The position numbers were made by a program, and so were the translations under genes. Positions 44,125 through 53,249 of a DNA stretch of 64,000 nt are shown in pieces. Below the pieces are notes generated by a model. That model was not told the DNA's origin and ran no database searches. It worked only from the letters and a program-made list of their open reading frames with translations. Origin of the DNA: Xanthomonas prunicola (GTDB lineage Bacteria > Pseudomonadota > Gammaproteobacteria > Xanthomonadales > Xanthomonadaceae); assembly GCF_002846205.1 (NCBI RefSeq), contig NZ_PHKV01000008.1, forward strand, positions 1 through 64,000, written 5' to 3'. Each line of letters starts with the position of its first letter. Position 1 is the stretch's first letter.

Positions 44125-44556
44125 ATGGCCAGCGACCCGATCCAGATCACCCCCAGCCTGACGATTCCGCCCAGCGAACTCGTCGAACGCTTCGTGCGTG
44201 CCAGCGGCGCCGGTGGGCAGAACGTCAACAAGGTCTCCACCGCGGTGGAGCTGCGTTTCGACGTGGCCGGCTCGCCGTCACTGCCCGAACCCTTGCGGGC
44301 GCGGCTGCTGTCGCGACGCGACCGCCGCATGACCGCCGACGGCGTGCTGGTGATCGATGCGCAGCGCTTCCGTACCCAGGACCGCAACCGCGACGATGCG
44401 CGCGAGCGGCTGGTCGAAATCATCAGTGCGTGCCTATCGGTGCCCAAGCGCCGGGTCGCCACCAAACCGAGTCATGGGGCCAAGCTGCGGCGGCTGGATG
44501 CCAAGCGTGAGCGCAGCCATATCAAGCGTGGACGCTCTGCGTCCCACTGGGAGTAA
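44125..44556 (+). CDS. arfB: Alternative ribosome-rescue factor ArfB (peptidyl-tRNA hydrolase)
   Basis: ArfB (YaeJ) frees ribosomes stalled on truncated mRNA by hydrolysing peptidyl-tRNA. The 143-residue product has the catalytic GGQ motif (residues 30-32, in ASGAGGQNVNKVST) and the basic C-terminal tail (LRRLDAKRERSHIKRGR) that inserts in the mRNA channel. ATG 44125 matches the family start; longer frames run into the divergent gene. Confidence 0.93.
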   Translation: MASDPIQITPSLTIPPSELVERFVRASGAGGQNVNKVSTAVELRFDVAGSPSLPEPLRARLLSRRDRRMTADGVLVIDAQRFRTQDRNRDDARERLVEIISACLSVPKRRVATKPSHGAKLRRLDAKRERSHIKRGRSASHWE

Positions 44557-44558
44557 GC

Positions 44559-45188
44559 GTGAGTCACACCGACCCGTCGTTGCCACCGGTAACACAGGCC
44601 AACATCCTGCTGCAGCCATCCCCTCCCAGAATGCCGCGCGCACACGGCCGCTTCATCCGCTGGCTGGGCCGCACTGCCTTGCGCATGACCGGTTGGCGCC
44701 TGCTCGGGCGGCTGCCCGACGAGCCCAAGCTGGTGATGATCGTGGCCCCGCATTCGTCCAACTGGGACGGCTTTGTGGGCTTTGCGGCCAAGTTCGCGCT
44801 GGGCTTCGACGTGCGGGTGCTCGGCAAATCGCAGTTGTTCTGGTGGCCGCTCGGCCCACTGCTGCGCAAGCTCGGCGCCATTCCACTGGACCGCAGCTCG
44901 CCGCAGGGCACCATCGGCCAGGCGGTGCGGCTGATCCGCAACTCCGAGCAGATGTGGTACGTGATCACGCCCGAAGGCACGCGCAAGCGCGTGGAGAACT
45001 GGAAGGCCGGTTTCTGGAAGATCGCCTCCGATGCCAAGGTGCCGATCCTGCCGGTGTATTTCGACTACCCCAGCAAGACCGTGGGCATCGGTGAGCCGTT
45101 CTGGACCGGTAACGACATGGCCGCCGATATCGCCGCCATTCGCACCTGGTACCGGCCGTGGCGCGGCAAGCATCGCGATACGTTATGA
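44559..45188 (+). CDS. 1-acyl-glycerol-3-phosphate acyltransferase-like protein
   Basis: The 209-residue product is a PlsC-fold acyltransferase with the HxxxxD motif (H65 and D70 in HSSNWD), LGKSQLFWWPLGPLLRKLGA with the acceptor-binding region, and PEGTRKR (motif III). Related small proteins acylate glycerophospholipids or other lipids; the substrate is not evident. GTG 44559 starts two bases after arfB, so the two are likely co-transcribed. Confidence 0.88.
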   Translation: MSHTDPSLPPVTQANILLQPSPPRMPRAHGRFIRWLGRTALRMTGWRLLGRLPDEPKLVMIVAPHSSNWDGFVGFAAKFALGFDVRVLGKSQLFWWPLGPLLRKLGAIPLDRSSPQGTIGQAVRLIRNSEQMWYVITPEGTRKRVENWKAGFWKIASDAKVPILPVYFDYPSKTVGIGEPFWTGNDMAADIAAIRTWYRPWRGKHRDTL

Positions 45189-45277
45189 GGCCGGTGGTGC
45201 GCGGTTGAAGGATCGCTGGCGGTGATGGGTGAATCCGATGCGTCTGCCGTCGAACATGTACTCAATCGAGAAGCTCA

Positions 45278-46294
45278 ATGATCGCTAGGACCGCACGCGC
45301 GTTGTGTCTGTCGTTCTCTCTGCTGCTCATCGCCGGACCGGCGCTCGCAGCCACGCCAATGCTGGTCATCCACGGCGGTGCAGGCGTTGAGAAATCCAGC
45401 CTTTCCAAGGACGAACAAGCCCAGGCGCGCGAGGCGATGCAGCGCGCGCTGCGTGCCGGGCATGCGGTGCTGCAACGTGGCGGCAGTGCGGTGGATGCGG
45501 TGGCCGCCACCATCACCGTGCTGGAGGACGCGCCGCAGTTCAACGCCGGCCGCGGTGCAGTGTTCACCCATGACGGCAAGAACGAACTGGACGCGGCCAT
45601 CATGGACGGTGCCAGCGGCAAGGCCGGTGCGATCGCCGGTGTGCACACGGTCAAGAACCCGATCCAGCTGGCGCGCAGCGTCATGGACCGCTCCAAGCAT
45701 GTGATGCTGGTCGGCGACGGCGCCGAGCAGTTCGCGCGCGAGCAGGGCGTCACGCTGGTCGATCCGTGGTACTTCCGTACCGACAAGCGTTGGCAACAGC
45801 TGCAGAAAGCGCTCAAGGCCGAAGCCGGTGACCGCCAGGCGCAGGCCGAGCTGGATCTGGAAACCGCCAAGCATTTCGGCACCGTCGGCGCGCTGGCGCT
45901 GGACCGCGACGGTCATCTGGCCGCCGGCACCTCCACCGGCGGCATGACCAACAAGCGCTATGGCCGCGTCGGCGATGCGCCGATCATCGGCGCCGGTACC
46001 TACGCCAATGCGCAGTGCGCGGTGTCCGGCACCGGCTGGGGCGAGTTCTACATCCGCGCGGTGGCCGCCTACGACATCTGTGCGCGCATGAAATACGCCG
46101 GACAATCGCTGCAACAGGCCGCCGAGACGGTGATCGATCAGCAGATCCCCACGTCCGGCGGCGATGGCGGCGCCATCGCTCTGGATGCGCAAGGCAACAT
46201 CGCCTTTCCGTTCAATACCCAGGGCATGTACCGCGGCTGGATCGGCGCCGACGGTATTGCGCATGTGGCCATCTTCAAGGACGAGACGCTCTGA
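45278..46294 (+). CDS. Exported isoaspartyl peptidase/L-asparaginase (Ntn hydrolase)
   Basis: This 338-residue plant-type asparaginase has a Sec signal (about 1-24) and autocleaves to expose nucleophile T202 in HFGTVGALALD. LVIHGGAGVEKSSLSKDEQA, QFNAGRGAVFTHDGKNELDA and STGGMTNKRYGRVGDAPIIG are family hallmarks. It hydrolyses beta-aspartyl dipeptides and asparagine, here probably in the periplasm. A perfect 31-bp inverted repeat lies just downstream. Confidence 0.93.
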   Translation: MIARTARALCLSFSLLLIAGPALAATPMLVIHGGAGVEKSSLSKDEQAQAREAMQRALRAGHAVLQRGGSAVDAVAATITVLEDAPQFNAGRGAVFTHDGKNELDAAIMDGASGKAGAIAGVHTVKNPIQLARSVMDRSKHVMLVGDGAEQFAREQGVTLVDPWYFRTDKRWQQLQKALKAEAGDRQAQAELDLETAKHFGTVGALALDRDGHLAAGTSTGGMTNKRYGRVGDAPIIGAGTYANAQCAVSGTGWGEFYIRAVAAYDICARMKYAGQSLQQAAETVIDQQIPTSGGDGGAIALDAQGNIAFPFNTQGMYRGWIGADGIAHVAIFKDETL

Positions 46295-46327
46295 CGGGGC
46301 GATCGGGTGTGGCGTGTGGTCCGAGTC

Positions 46328-46456
46328 GCCCTCATCCGCCCTTTGGGCACCTTCTCCCCTGCAGGGGAGAAGGCAAGCTCACGACTCCTCACTCCCGCAA
46401 GCAGGCATCTCCTTCTCCCGAGGGCGGGAGAAGGTGCCCAAAGGGCGGATGAGGGC
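46328..46456. repeat. Perfect 31-bp inverted repeat with two internal hairpins
   Basis: Arms 46328-46358 and 46426-46456 are exact reverse complements, each containing the intergenic consensus ATCCGCCCTTTGGGCACC. The interval carries two smaller stem-loops: CTTCTCCCC-TGCA-GGGGAGAAG (46351-46372) and one at about 46411-46434. The arrangement resembles a pair of REP-like elements in opposite orientation (a BIME-like unit). It occupies most of the gap between the asparaginase and the M3 peptidase genes, and no gene is seen there. Confidence 0.85.
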
Positions 46457-46585
46457 GCACCAGCGGCAACCAAGTCTTCCAGTCGCCAACACCGCCCCAC
46501 CGACCAATCCAACGGCACATGCCAGCGGTCGAGAAACCCGCTAGCGTGACCGGCTGCCGTAACAACCACTCAGGAATCACACGCC

Positions 46586-48751
46586 ATGTCGCGTACCGTC
46601 GTTCTGGCCGCCGCCATCACCCTGGCATTGGCCGCATGTTCTGGAAAAGAGCCATCCGGTAAGGAGTCCACCACCGTGCCCGAAAAGACCACCACGCCGG
46701 CCGCGGACGCAGCGCCGAACCCCTTGCTGACCGCCAGCACGCTGCCGTTCCAGGCGCCGCCGTTCGACAAGATCAAGGATGCCGATTACCTGCCGGCGTT
46801 CGAAGAAGGCATGCGCCTGCATCTGGCGGAGATCCGCAAGATTGCCGATAACCCCGAAGCGCCCACCTTCGACAACACCATCGAAGCGATGGAGCGTGGT
46901 GGCGAAACGCTCACGCGCGTCTCGCGCATCTTCTTCGGGCTGGTGCAAGCCGATACCAGCGACGCACGCCAGAAGATCCAGGAAGAGATCGCGCCCAAGC
47001 TGGCCGCGCATCAGGACGAGATCAATCTCGACCCGAAACTCTTCGCCCGGGTCAAAACCATCTACGACCAGCGCGACACGTTGAACCTTGACCCGGAGCA
47101 GAAGCGTCTGGTCGAGCGCGATTACCAGGAACTGGTGCGCGCCGGTGCGCAGTTGTCCGATGCCGACAAGGACAGCCTGCGCAAGCTCAACGTGGAAGAA
47201 ACCACGCTCTCCACGCAGTTCCATACCCGCCTGGTCGCCGCCTCGGCCGCCGGTGCGGTGGTGGTGGACGACAAGGCCAAGCTCGATGGCTTGAGCGAGG
47301 GCGACATCGCCGCCGCAGCCGATGCCGCCAAGGCACGCAAGCTCGACGGCAAATATCTGCTCAGCTTGCAGAACACTACGCAGCAGCCGGTGCTGGCGTC
47401 GCTGAAGGACCGTCAGCTGCGTGCCGATGTGCTCAAGGCGTCGGAAACCCGCGCCGAGAAGGGCGATGCCAATGACACCCGCCAGACCATCCAGCGTCTG
47501 GCGCAGCTGCGCGCGCAGAAAGCCAAATTGCTCGGCTTCGACAACTACGCCGCCTACAGCCTGGGCGACCAGATGGCCAAGACGCCGGACGCCGCGCTCA
47601 AGCTGCTGACCGACACCGTGCCCGCTGCCACCGCGAAGGCACGCCGCGAAGCAGCCGAAATTCAGAAGGTCATCGACGCGCAGAACGGCGGCTTCAAACT
47701 CGCCGCCTCCGATTGGGATATGTACGCCGAGCAAGTGCGCAAAGCCAAGTACGACCTGGACGAATCGCAGATCAAGCCGTACTTCGAACTGGACAACGTG
47801 CTCAAGAACGGCGTGTTCTACGCCGCCACCGAGCTGTACGGCATCACGTTCAAGGAACGCACCGACATCCCGACCTACCACGCCGACATGAAGGTGTACG
47901 AAGTCTTCGATGCCGACGGCACCTCGATGGCGCTGTTCTACACCGACTACTTCAAGCGCGACAGCAAGTCCGGCGGCGCCTGGATGGACGTATTCGTCGA
48001 GCAGGACGGCCTCACCGGCGCCAAACCGGTGGTCTACAACGTTTGCAACTTCACCAAGCCCGCTGCCGGCCAGCCGGCGCTGCTGAGTTTCGACGACGTC
48101 ACCACGCTGTTCCATGAGTTCGGCCATGCGCTGCACGGCATGTTCTCCAAGGTGAAATATCCCTCCATCTCCGGCACCAGCACCTCGCGAGATTTTGTGG
48201 AATTCCCCTCGCAGTTCAACGAGCACTGGGCGTCGGATCCGAAGGTCTTCGCCCATTACGCCAAGCACTACCAGACCGGCGCCGCGATGCCGGCCGAGCT
48301 GGTGGAAAAGATCAAGAAGGCCAAGACCTTCAACAGCGGCTACGCCACCACCGAATATCTGTCGGCAGCGCTGCTGGATCTGGCCTGGCACACCCAGCCG
48401 GCGGATGCGCCGTTGCAGGATGTGAGCAAGTTCGAAGCCGATGCGCTCAAGCGGTTCAAGGTGGACCTGGCCGAAGTGCCACCGCGTTACCGCAGCAGCT
48501 ATTTCGATCACATCTGGGGCGGCGGCTATTCGGCCGGTTATTACGCCTATTTCTGGTCGGAAGTGCTCGACGACGATGCATTCGAATGGTTCAAGGAGAA
48601 CGGCGGCCTGACCCGCAAGAACGGCGACACCTTCCGTGCCAAGATCCTCTCGCGCGGCAACACGGTCGACCTTGCCACGCTGTACCGCGATTTCCGCGGC
48701 AAGGATCCCAGCGTCAAGGCGCTGCTGGAGAATCGCGGTTTGACCGAGTGA
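46586..48751 (+). CDS. dcp: M3-family peptidyl-dipeptidase (Dcp-like), lipoprotein
   Basis: The 721-residue product is an M3 zinc metallopeptidase with HEFGH (510-514) and a following FPSQFNEHWASDP region supplying the third zinc ligand. Overall similarity is to E. coli peptidyl-dipeptidase Dcp. Unlike E. coli Dcp it starts with a lipoprotein signal (lipobox LAAC, Cys near residue 18) and a Ser/Thr/Pro-rich linker, so it is likely membrane-anchored facing the periplasm. It ends before a strong terminator. Confidence 0.93.
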   Translation: MSRTVVLAAAITLALAACSGKEPSGKESTTVPEKTTTPAADAAPNPLLTASTLPFQAPPFDKIKDADYLPAFEEGMRLHLAEIRKIADNPEAPTFDNTIEAMERGGETLTRVSRIFFGLVQADTSDARQKIQEEIAPKLAAHQDEINLDPKLFARVKTIYDQRDTLNLDPEQKRLVERDYQELVRAGAQLSDADKDSLRKLNVEETTLSTQFHTRLVAASAAGAVVVDDKAKLDGLSEGDIAAAADAAKARKLDGKYLLSLQNTTQQPVLASLKDRQLRADVLKASETRAEKGDANDTRQTIQRLAQLRAQKAKLLGFDNYAAYSLGDQMAKTPDAALKLLTDTVPAATAKARREAAEIQKVIDAQNGGFKLAASDWDMYAEQVRKAKYDLDESQIKPYFELDNVLKNGVFYAATELYGITFKERTDIPTYHADMKVYEVFDADGTSMALFYTDYFKRDSKSGGAWMDVFVEQDGLTGAKPVVYNVCNFTKPAAGQPALLSFDDVTTLFHEFGHALHGMFSKVKYPSISGTSTSRDFVEFPSQFNEHWASDPKVFAHYAKHYQTGAAMPAELVEKIKKAKTFNSGYATTEYLSAALLDLAWHTQPADAPLQDVSKFEADALKRFKVDLAEVPPRYRSSYFDHIWGGGYSAGYYAYFWSEVLDDDAFEWFKENGGLTRKNGDTFRAKILSRGNTVDLATLYRDFRGKDPSVKALLENRGLTE

Positions 48752-48797
48752 GACACCTGCGTGCACGACGCACGCAGATGCAGGCGATGATCGAAAC

Positions 48798-48826
48798 GGG
48801 ATGGCCTTGCGGCCATCCCTTTTTTG
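48798..48826 (+). terminator. Intrinsic terminator after the M3 peptidase gene
   Basis: GGGATGGCC-TTGC-GGCCATCCC forms a perfect 9-bp stem (48798-48819) followed by TTTTTTG. It lies 47 bases after the peptidase stop codon. Confidence 0.95.
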
Positions 48827-48865
48827 TTGCGTCGCTTTTGATGCATCGCCGCGGTCGGCGCCGCA

Positions 48866-51022
48866 TCATGCCGGTTGCGGCGCCGGATCTTCCCCGATTT
48901 GCACGATCACTTCGTGCGACTGCGATGTGGACGCTCCTCCCGGACGCAGCTGCTCCACCGCCTGCGACAGGGTCAGCGACGGCGCGGCCTGCGCTGCGGA
49001 GGACGTGGCACCGGGCGGTTGGGCGAGCGCCTTGGCCCGATCCAATAACTGTTCCACGTCGTTGCCCTGCAGTAGCGCGTTGATCGCTCGGCTCGCCTTG
49101 GCCGCCCGACGCTGGGACAGCGCTTCCTGGGCTCCCCCCATCACGCCACGTAAGACTTGCTGCTTCAACCCGATGTCGGTGTCGCCCTCGCGGCGATTGT
49201 TCTTCACGGAGATGGCGGTGTGCTGATTCAGAGCGCCGACCGCAGCCATGGTTCCGGACAGGGCAGAGATCGCCAGGGTCTGTGCGGTCGGCACGTTCCG
49301 TGTTCCACCCTGCGCTGCAGAGCTGGCCTTGCCGATCACCGAGGATGCCGCGCTGCCCAGCACAACGAGATGGAACATCTGGCCAAGGCGCTGGGCGGTC
49401 TGTGCGGAGAACTCGCGCGAGGTGTACTTCTTTGCGATATCGCTGATCAGTTGATCCGACACCACCGACTTCTCGGCGCTGAGCAGTACCGCTGCAGCGA
49501 CACCGTTTTGATCCAGTTCGTCCAACTTGCCTTCGCGCAAGGCTTGCAGATCCTGGCTCAGTAGTTTCAGCGCCTTCGCCGGGCCGGCGCCGTGGCCCGA
49601 TTCCAGATCCAGGTCGTCGGCATCTGCCGCCCCCTGCGGCGAGGGCGATGCCTGCACCTCCGCTTTGAGCACTTTTTCCATCGACGCCAGTCCGTTGATG
49701 ACGCGTTTCACCAGAGCCTGCGTGGGCGACTGAATCAGTTTGCGCAGTTTGTTCTGATCGATCTCCTGTGCCGTAACCGGCTCGCCACGTGCAAGTTTCG
49801 ATTTACCTGCCTCGGTCAATACATCGGCGTACAGCAGATTGAGCTTGTTGTTGTAATCCTGTTTTGCCTGTTCGTCGAAGCCGGCGGCCACATGCTGCGC
49901 GGCTGTCATCAACAGTGCACCGACGGTCTGCGCGGTCGGCGACATTGCCCGCATTGCGCCGGTCTTGCTGAGCAGGCCCAGCATGCCCGACAGTGGCGAA
50001 CGCAGGATGCGCGGGACTGCCTGCCAGCGATTGCCCTTCCATTGCCGGTCGTGCGCGCCCTGGGTCATGACAAAGTCGTGCTGGGCCTGATGCAGGCGCG
50101 TTTCGGCTTGCAGCAATTGGTGGGCAGCGTCGGTGAGCTCGGCAGTTGGCGTTGCGGAGGGACTCTGATCTGCTGCGTTCTTGAGGTTGCGGAACCTGTC
50201 GCAGCACTCGCCGAATGCTGCGATGTGGCTTTCCAGTGCCTTCGCAAGATCCGGTAGCCAATGCTTGTCGTTGATCTGCTTCTTGTCCGGCACGATGACG
50301 TGACCGCCATGCTCGCGGATGGACTCGCACAGACTGACCACCGCCGATTGCTGGGCCGCATTCATCGGTGCGGCGATGGCCGCTGTTGCAAAGCCGAACC
50401 CTGCGCCTGCCCATGGCTGACGGGTTGCGTAGTTGATCCACGGCGAAGCGATGTACTGCATCGCATTGTTTAGAAAACTACCGCTGGGATTGGCCATGCC
50501 GGACCACAACGCGGCGCGTCGCAAGTGGGAAACATCCACTTCGCTCAATCCCTGCGCCTTGTACCAATCCATCGCATCCGTTTCGCGGATGCGGCTCAAC
50601 AAATCTGCGTGTGTCGCTGCGCGTTCCTGCACGCCGCTGGTGTCCGGCAGTTTCATCGGCCTAACCTTGTTGATCAATTCGGCGGCCAGTTGCGGCTCGA
50701 CGGCACGGCTGTTGTCGGCAGCCAGTTGCTCTTTGAGTCGCACCAGCGACCCTCCGGCAGGATGCAACGGTACGACAGGCTGCGAAATCTCCAGACCAAC
50801 CGGGTCCAGGTGGCTAGCCGTATGAGATGCGTGCGCAGTGGCGTCTGCGGTCTCCTTGCCGCGCTTGCTCGGGCGGCGGGATAGCATGGTCAATGCGCCA
50901 TCGGGCTGGGCATCCGAGAGTCTGGGCGAGGTATCCGGGGACGCTTCTTCGATCTCATGGATGTTTGTACTTGAGGCTGAGACAATGCGACTGAGCGGAT
51001 TGGCGGATGCAGCAGGTTTCAT
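48866..51022 (-). CDS. Large helical protein, candidate type III secreted effector (Xop-like)
   Basis: The 718-residue protein has no signal peptide. Its first 50 residues are rich in Ser, Ala, Pro and Thr, as in type III secretion signals (PAASANPLSRIVSASS). The rest is mostly alpha-helical, with several hydrophobic stretches (AGAGFGFATAAIAAPMNA near residue 205; LVVLGSAASSVIGKAS near 555; LAISALSGTMAAVGALNQH near 590) that could enter membranes. Isolated position and visibly lower G+C than its neighbours suggest acquisition. I could not match it with certainty to a named Xop protein, and no perfect PIP box was found upstream. Ribosome binding site AGGAGA precedes ATG 51022. Confidence 0.55.
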   Translation of the reverse strand: MKPAASANPLSRIVSASSTNIHEIEEASPDTSPRLSDAQPDGALTMLSRRPSKRGKETADATAHASHTASHLDPVGLEISQPVVPLHPAGGSLVRLKEQLAADNSRAVEPQLAAELINKVRPMKLPDTSGVQERAATHADLLSRIRETDAMDWYKAQGLSEVDVSHLRRAALWSGMANPSGSFLNNAMQYIASPWINYATRQPWAGAGFGFATAAIAAPMNAAQQSAVVSLCESIREHGGHVIVPDKKQINDKHWLPDLAKALESHIAAFGECCDRFRNLKNAADQSPSATPTAELTDAAHQLLQAETRLHQAQHDFVMTQGAHDRQWKGNRWQAVPRILRSPLSGMLGLLSKTGAMRAMSPTAQTVGALLMTAAQHVAAGFDEQAKQDYNNKLNLLYADVLTEAGKSKLARGEPVTAQEIDQNKLRKLIQSPTQALVKRVINGLASMEKVLKAEVQASPSPQGAADADDLDLESGHGAGPAKALKLLSQDLQALREGKLDELDQNGVAAAVLLSAEKSVVSDQLISDIAKKYTSREFSAQTAQRLGQMFHLVVLGSAASSVIGKASSAAQGGTRNVPTAQTLAISALSGTMAAVGALNQHTAISVKNNRREGDTDIGLKQQVLRGVMGGAQEALSQRRAAKASRAINALLQGNDVEQLLDRAKALAQPPGATSSAAQAAPSLTLSQAVEQLRPGGASTSQSHEVIVQIGEDPAPQPA

Positions 51023-51440
51023 CAGATTTCTCCTAGCGCTTGGTGCAGTGGCGGCATCGGTCGATGGCCGGTGCCGATGAATGCGATCACCACGCAGCCA
51101 GGTGCTGGGTACATTGTCGATGGGCGGCGAGGTGGCCGTGTCTCGAAAAGCGCTTCGAGTTCAGGCATGCGAAGCAGCCGTCGCCGAGATAAAAATCCAA
51201 ACTGCGGACCGCATTGAGCGAGGATTGAATCACTGTCCAGGCAGCATCCTTGCCAGGCAGCAGAACCGATGTCGCCGCACCCGAATCGCCGTGCGGGTAC
51301 CGGTACCCGAGGTCTGGCCCGTCGTCGGCAGATGTCGAGGGCTGGGTGAGGCCGCTGCGCAGCGACGGGTGTCGCGCGCATCCGCGTGAGCGGTGCGTCG
51401 CCAGAACGCGATGGCAACGCGCCGGCATGCCTCCGGCCAG
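51023..51440. other. Intergenic region upstream of the effector-like gene
   Basis: No gene is seen in this interval of about 420 bases. It contains the inverted repeat CTCGAA-N6-TTCGAG (51142-51159). A perfect plant-inducible promoter box (TTCGB-N15-TTCGB) on the minus strand was sought and not found. The region probably contains the promoter of the effector-like gene and the end of the hydrolase transcript. Confidence 0.5.
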
Positions 51441-52517
51441 TTACCGCGACGTCACCAACCCATCCGCCGCCGCCGCATCCTGCCGCCACCAACGCACGCG
51501 ATTGGCCGGCGCCTGCAGATCCACCCGATCACCCATGCAGGGCGTCGCCAGCGCAATACCAGCGCTATCGGCCAGCGCCACGATGCGCTCCAGCGGCTCG
51601 GACCAGACATGCATGGCCAGATCGAAGGTGCCGTTGTGGATCGGCAGCAAGGTGCGCCCGCCGACATCGATAAACGCCTGCAGGCTCTGCTCCGGCTGCA
51701 TGTGCACGTCCGGCCACATCTGGTCGTAGGCACCGTTTTCGATCAGCGCCACATCGAATGGCCCCAGACGCTGGCCGATCGTCTTGAAGTGCGGGCCATA
51801 GCCGCCGTCGCCACTGAAGAACACCCGCAGGTCGGCGTCCTGGATCGCCCACGAGCACCACAGTGTGCGGTCGCGGTCGAACAGGCCGCGGCCGGAAAAA
51901 TGCCGCGACGGCGTGGCGGTGAGGGTGAGGCCACCCACCTCCACCGATTGCCACCAGTCCAGCTGCCGCACCTTGGCCGGGTCCACGCCCCAGCGCACCA
52001 GCAGGTCGCCCACGCCCAGCGGCGCGACGAACACCCCGACGCGATCGGCCAGGGCGGCAATGGTGGCGCGGTCAAGGTGGTCGTAGTGGTTGTGCGACAG
52101 CAGCACGCCGGCCAGCGGCGGCAGCTCGTCCAGCGCGATCGGCGGCGCGTGGAAGCGCTTGGGCCCGGCAAACGCGAACGGCGAGGCGCGCTTGGAGAAT
52201 ACCGGATCGGTCAGCCACAGGCCGCCACGCAGTTTCATCAGCACCGTGGAATGACCGAGCCGGAACAGGCTGTGGTCGGGCGCCTCGCGCAGCTGCGCCG
52301 CGCTCAGCGGCAGCACCGGCAGCGCCTGCGAGGGCACCGTGTCTGTGGGTTTGTTGAACAGCACCTCCCACAACAGACGCAAGCCACCCAACACGCCGGG
52401 CTGGCTCAGGCGGGTGGGCAATGCGTTGCGGAAGCGGCCATTGCGGAACTGCGGCGAGGCGGCATGCGAGGCGGTGCGTGGCAGATGACGGGACTGGGTG
52501 GGCACGACGCTATCCAT
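51441..52517 (-). CDS. Metallo-beta-lactamase-fold hydrolase (NAPE-PLD/UlaG-like)
   Basis: The 358-residue product has the metal-binding motif SHNHYDHLD (about residues 141-149), RLGHSTVLMKLRGGLWLTDP and FFSGDGGYGPHFKTIGQ, patterns of the group that includes N-acyl-phosphatidylethanolamine phospholipase D and UlaG. It may cleave a lipid or phosphodiester; the substrate is unknown. ATG 52517 is preferred; the open frame upstream runs through the operator. It is divergent from a TetR gene and probably repressed by it. Confidence 0.87.
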   Translation of the reverse strand: MDSVVPTQSRHLPRTASHAASPQFRNGRFRNALPTRLSQPGVLGGLRLLWEVLFNKPTDTVPSQALPVLPLSAAQLREAPDHSLFRLGHSTVLMKLRGGLWLTDPVFSKRASPFAFAGPKRFHAPPIALDELPPLAGVLLSHNHYDHLDRATIAALADRVGVFVAPLGVGDLLVRWGVDPAKVRQLDWWQSVEVGGLTLTATPSRHFSGRGLFDRDRTLWCSWAIQDADLRVFFSGDGGYGPHFKTIGQRLGPFDVALIENGAYDQMWPDVHMQPEQSLQAFIDVGGRTLLPIHNGTFDLAMHVWSEPLERIVALADSAGIALATPCMGDRVDLQAPANRVRWWRQDAAAADGLVTSR

Positions 52518-52550
52518 CGGTGGGGGCGGGCGAACCGGCGATGCCGGTAC

Positions 52551-52574
52551 TGTAATTACACTACACAGTGTAGT
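52551..52574. promoter_or_regulatory. Palindromic operator between the hydrolase and tetR genes
   Basis: ACTACAC-A-GTGTAGT (52560-52574) is a perfect 15-bp palindrome, immediately preceded by the palindrome TGTAATTACA (52551-52560). A further GTGTAA half-site lies near 52606. The 99-base divergent gap is otherwise AT-rich for this genome. Size and symmetry fit a TetR dimer site overlapping both promoters. Confidence 0.7.
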
Positions 52575-52616
52575 TTTATCTTGGGAAATGTAAACCGGGC
52601 GGTGTAACATTGCGCC

Positions 52617-53249
52617 ATGTCCAGCTCATTCGACGCGGCGCCGGCGCAGCAACGGCTCACCGACCGCAAGCGCCACGCCATTGTCGAGGCGGCCATTGCC
52701 GAGTTCCGGCAGCACGGTTTCGACGCCACCAGCATGGACCGCGTGGCCGCCACGGCGGGCGTGTCCAAGCGCACCGTCTACAACCATTTCCCCAGCAAGG
52801 ACGCATTGTTCGGCGAGATCCTGCGCGGGCTGTGGCAACGCAGTGCCGAAGCGGTGAGTCTGGCGTATCGCCCCGACCAATCATTGCGCACGCAGTTGAC
52901 GCAATTGCTGCAGCAAAAGCTGCGGTTGCTCGACGATGCCGCCTTCATCGACCTGTCGCGCGTGGCGATCGCCGAAGGCATCCACTCGCCGGAACGCGCC
53001 CGCGCGCTGCTGGCGCAACTGGGTAGCAAGGAAGAAGGCACCACCACCTGGCTGCGCGCTGCACTGGCCGATGGTCGCCTGGTCGAGGTCGATCCGGAAT
53101 TCGCCTCGCAGCAGCTCCAGGCGCTGGTGAAGGGGTTTGCGTTCTGGCCGCAGTTGGCGATGGGCCAGCCGCCACTGTCGCCCGCCCAGCAGGCGCAGGT
53201 GGCCGAATCGGCGGTGGAGATGTTTCTGCGGCTCTACGGGCGCGAGTAA
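52617..53249 (+). CDS. TetR-family transcriptional regulator
   Basis: The 210-residue product has the TetR N-terminal helix-turn-helix (FDATSMDRVAATAGVSKRTV followed by YNHFPSKDALF, about residues 33-64) and a variable ligand-binding C-terminal region. It resembles the AcrR/YxaF-like group. The divergent metallo-hydrolase gene and the palindrome between them suggest that it represses both itself and the hydrolase, with a lipid-like inducer possible. Confidence 0.92.
   Translation: MSSSFDAAPAQQRLTDRKRHAIVEAAIAEFRQHGFDATSMDRVAATAGVSKRTVYNHFPSKDALFGEILRGLWQRSAEAVSLAYRPDQSLRTQLTQLLQQKLRLLDDAAFIDLSRVAIAEGIHSPERARALLAQLGSKEEGTTTWLRAALADGRLVEVDPEFASQQLQALVKGFAFWPQLAMGQPPLSPAQQAQVAESAVEMFLRLYGRE

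Noticed and set aside
46577..48766. 729-codon open frame on the minus strand across the M3 peptidase gene
   Set aside because: It mirrors the complete peptidase gene and has no independent ribosome binding site or protein-like composition.
51023..51400. PIP box upstream of the effector-like gene
   Set aside because: TTCGB-like half-sites exist on the minus strand but no pair has the required 15-base spacing.
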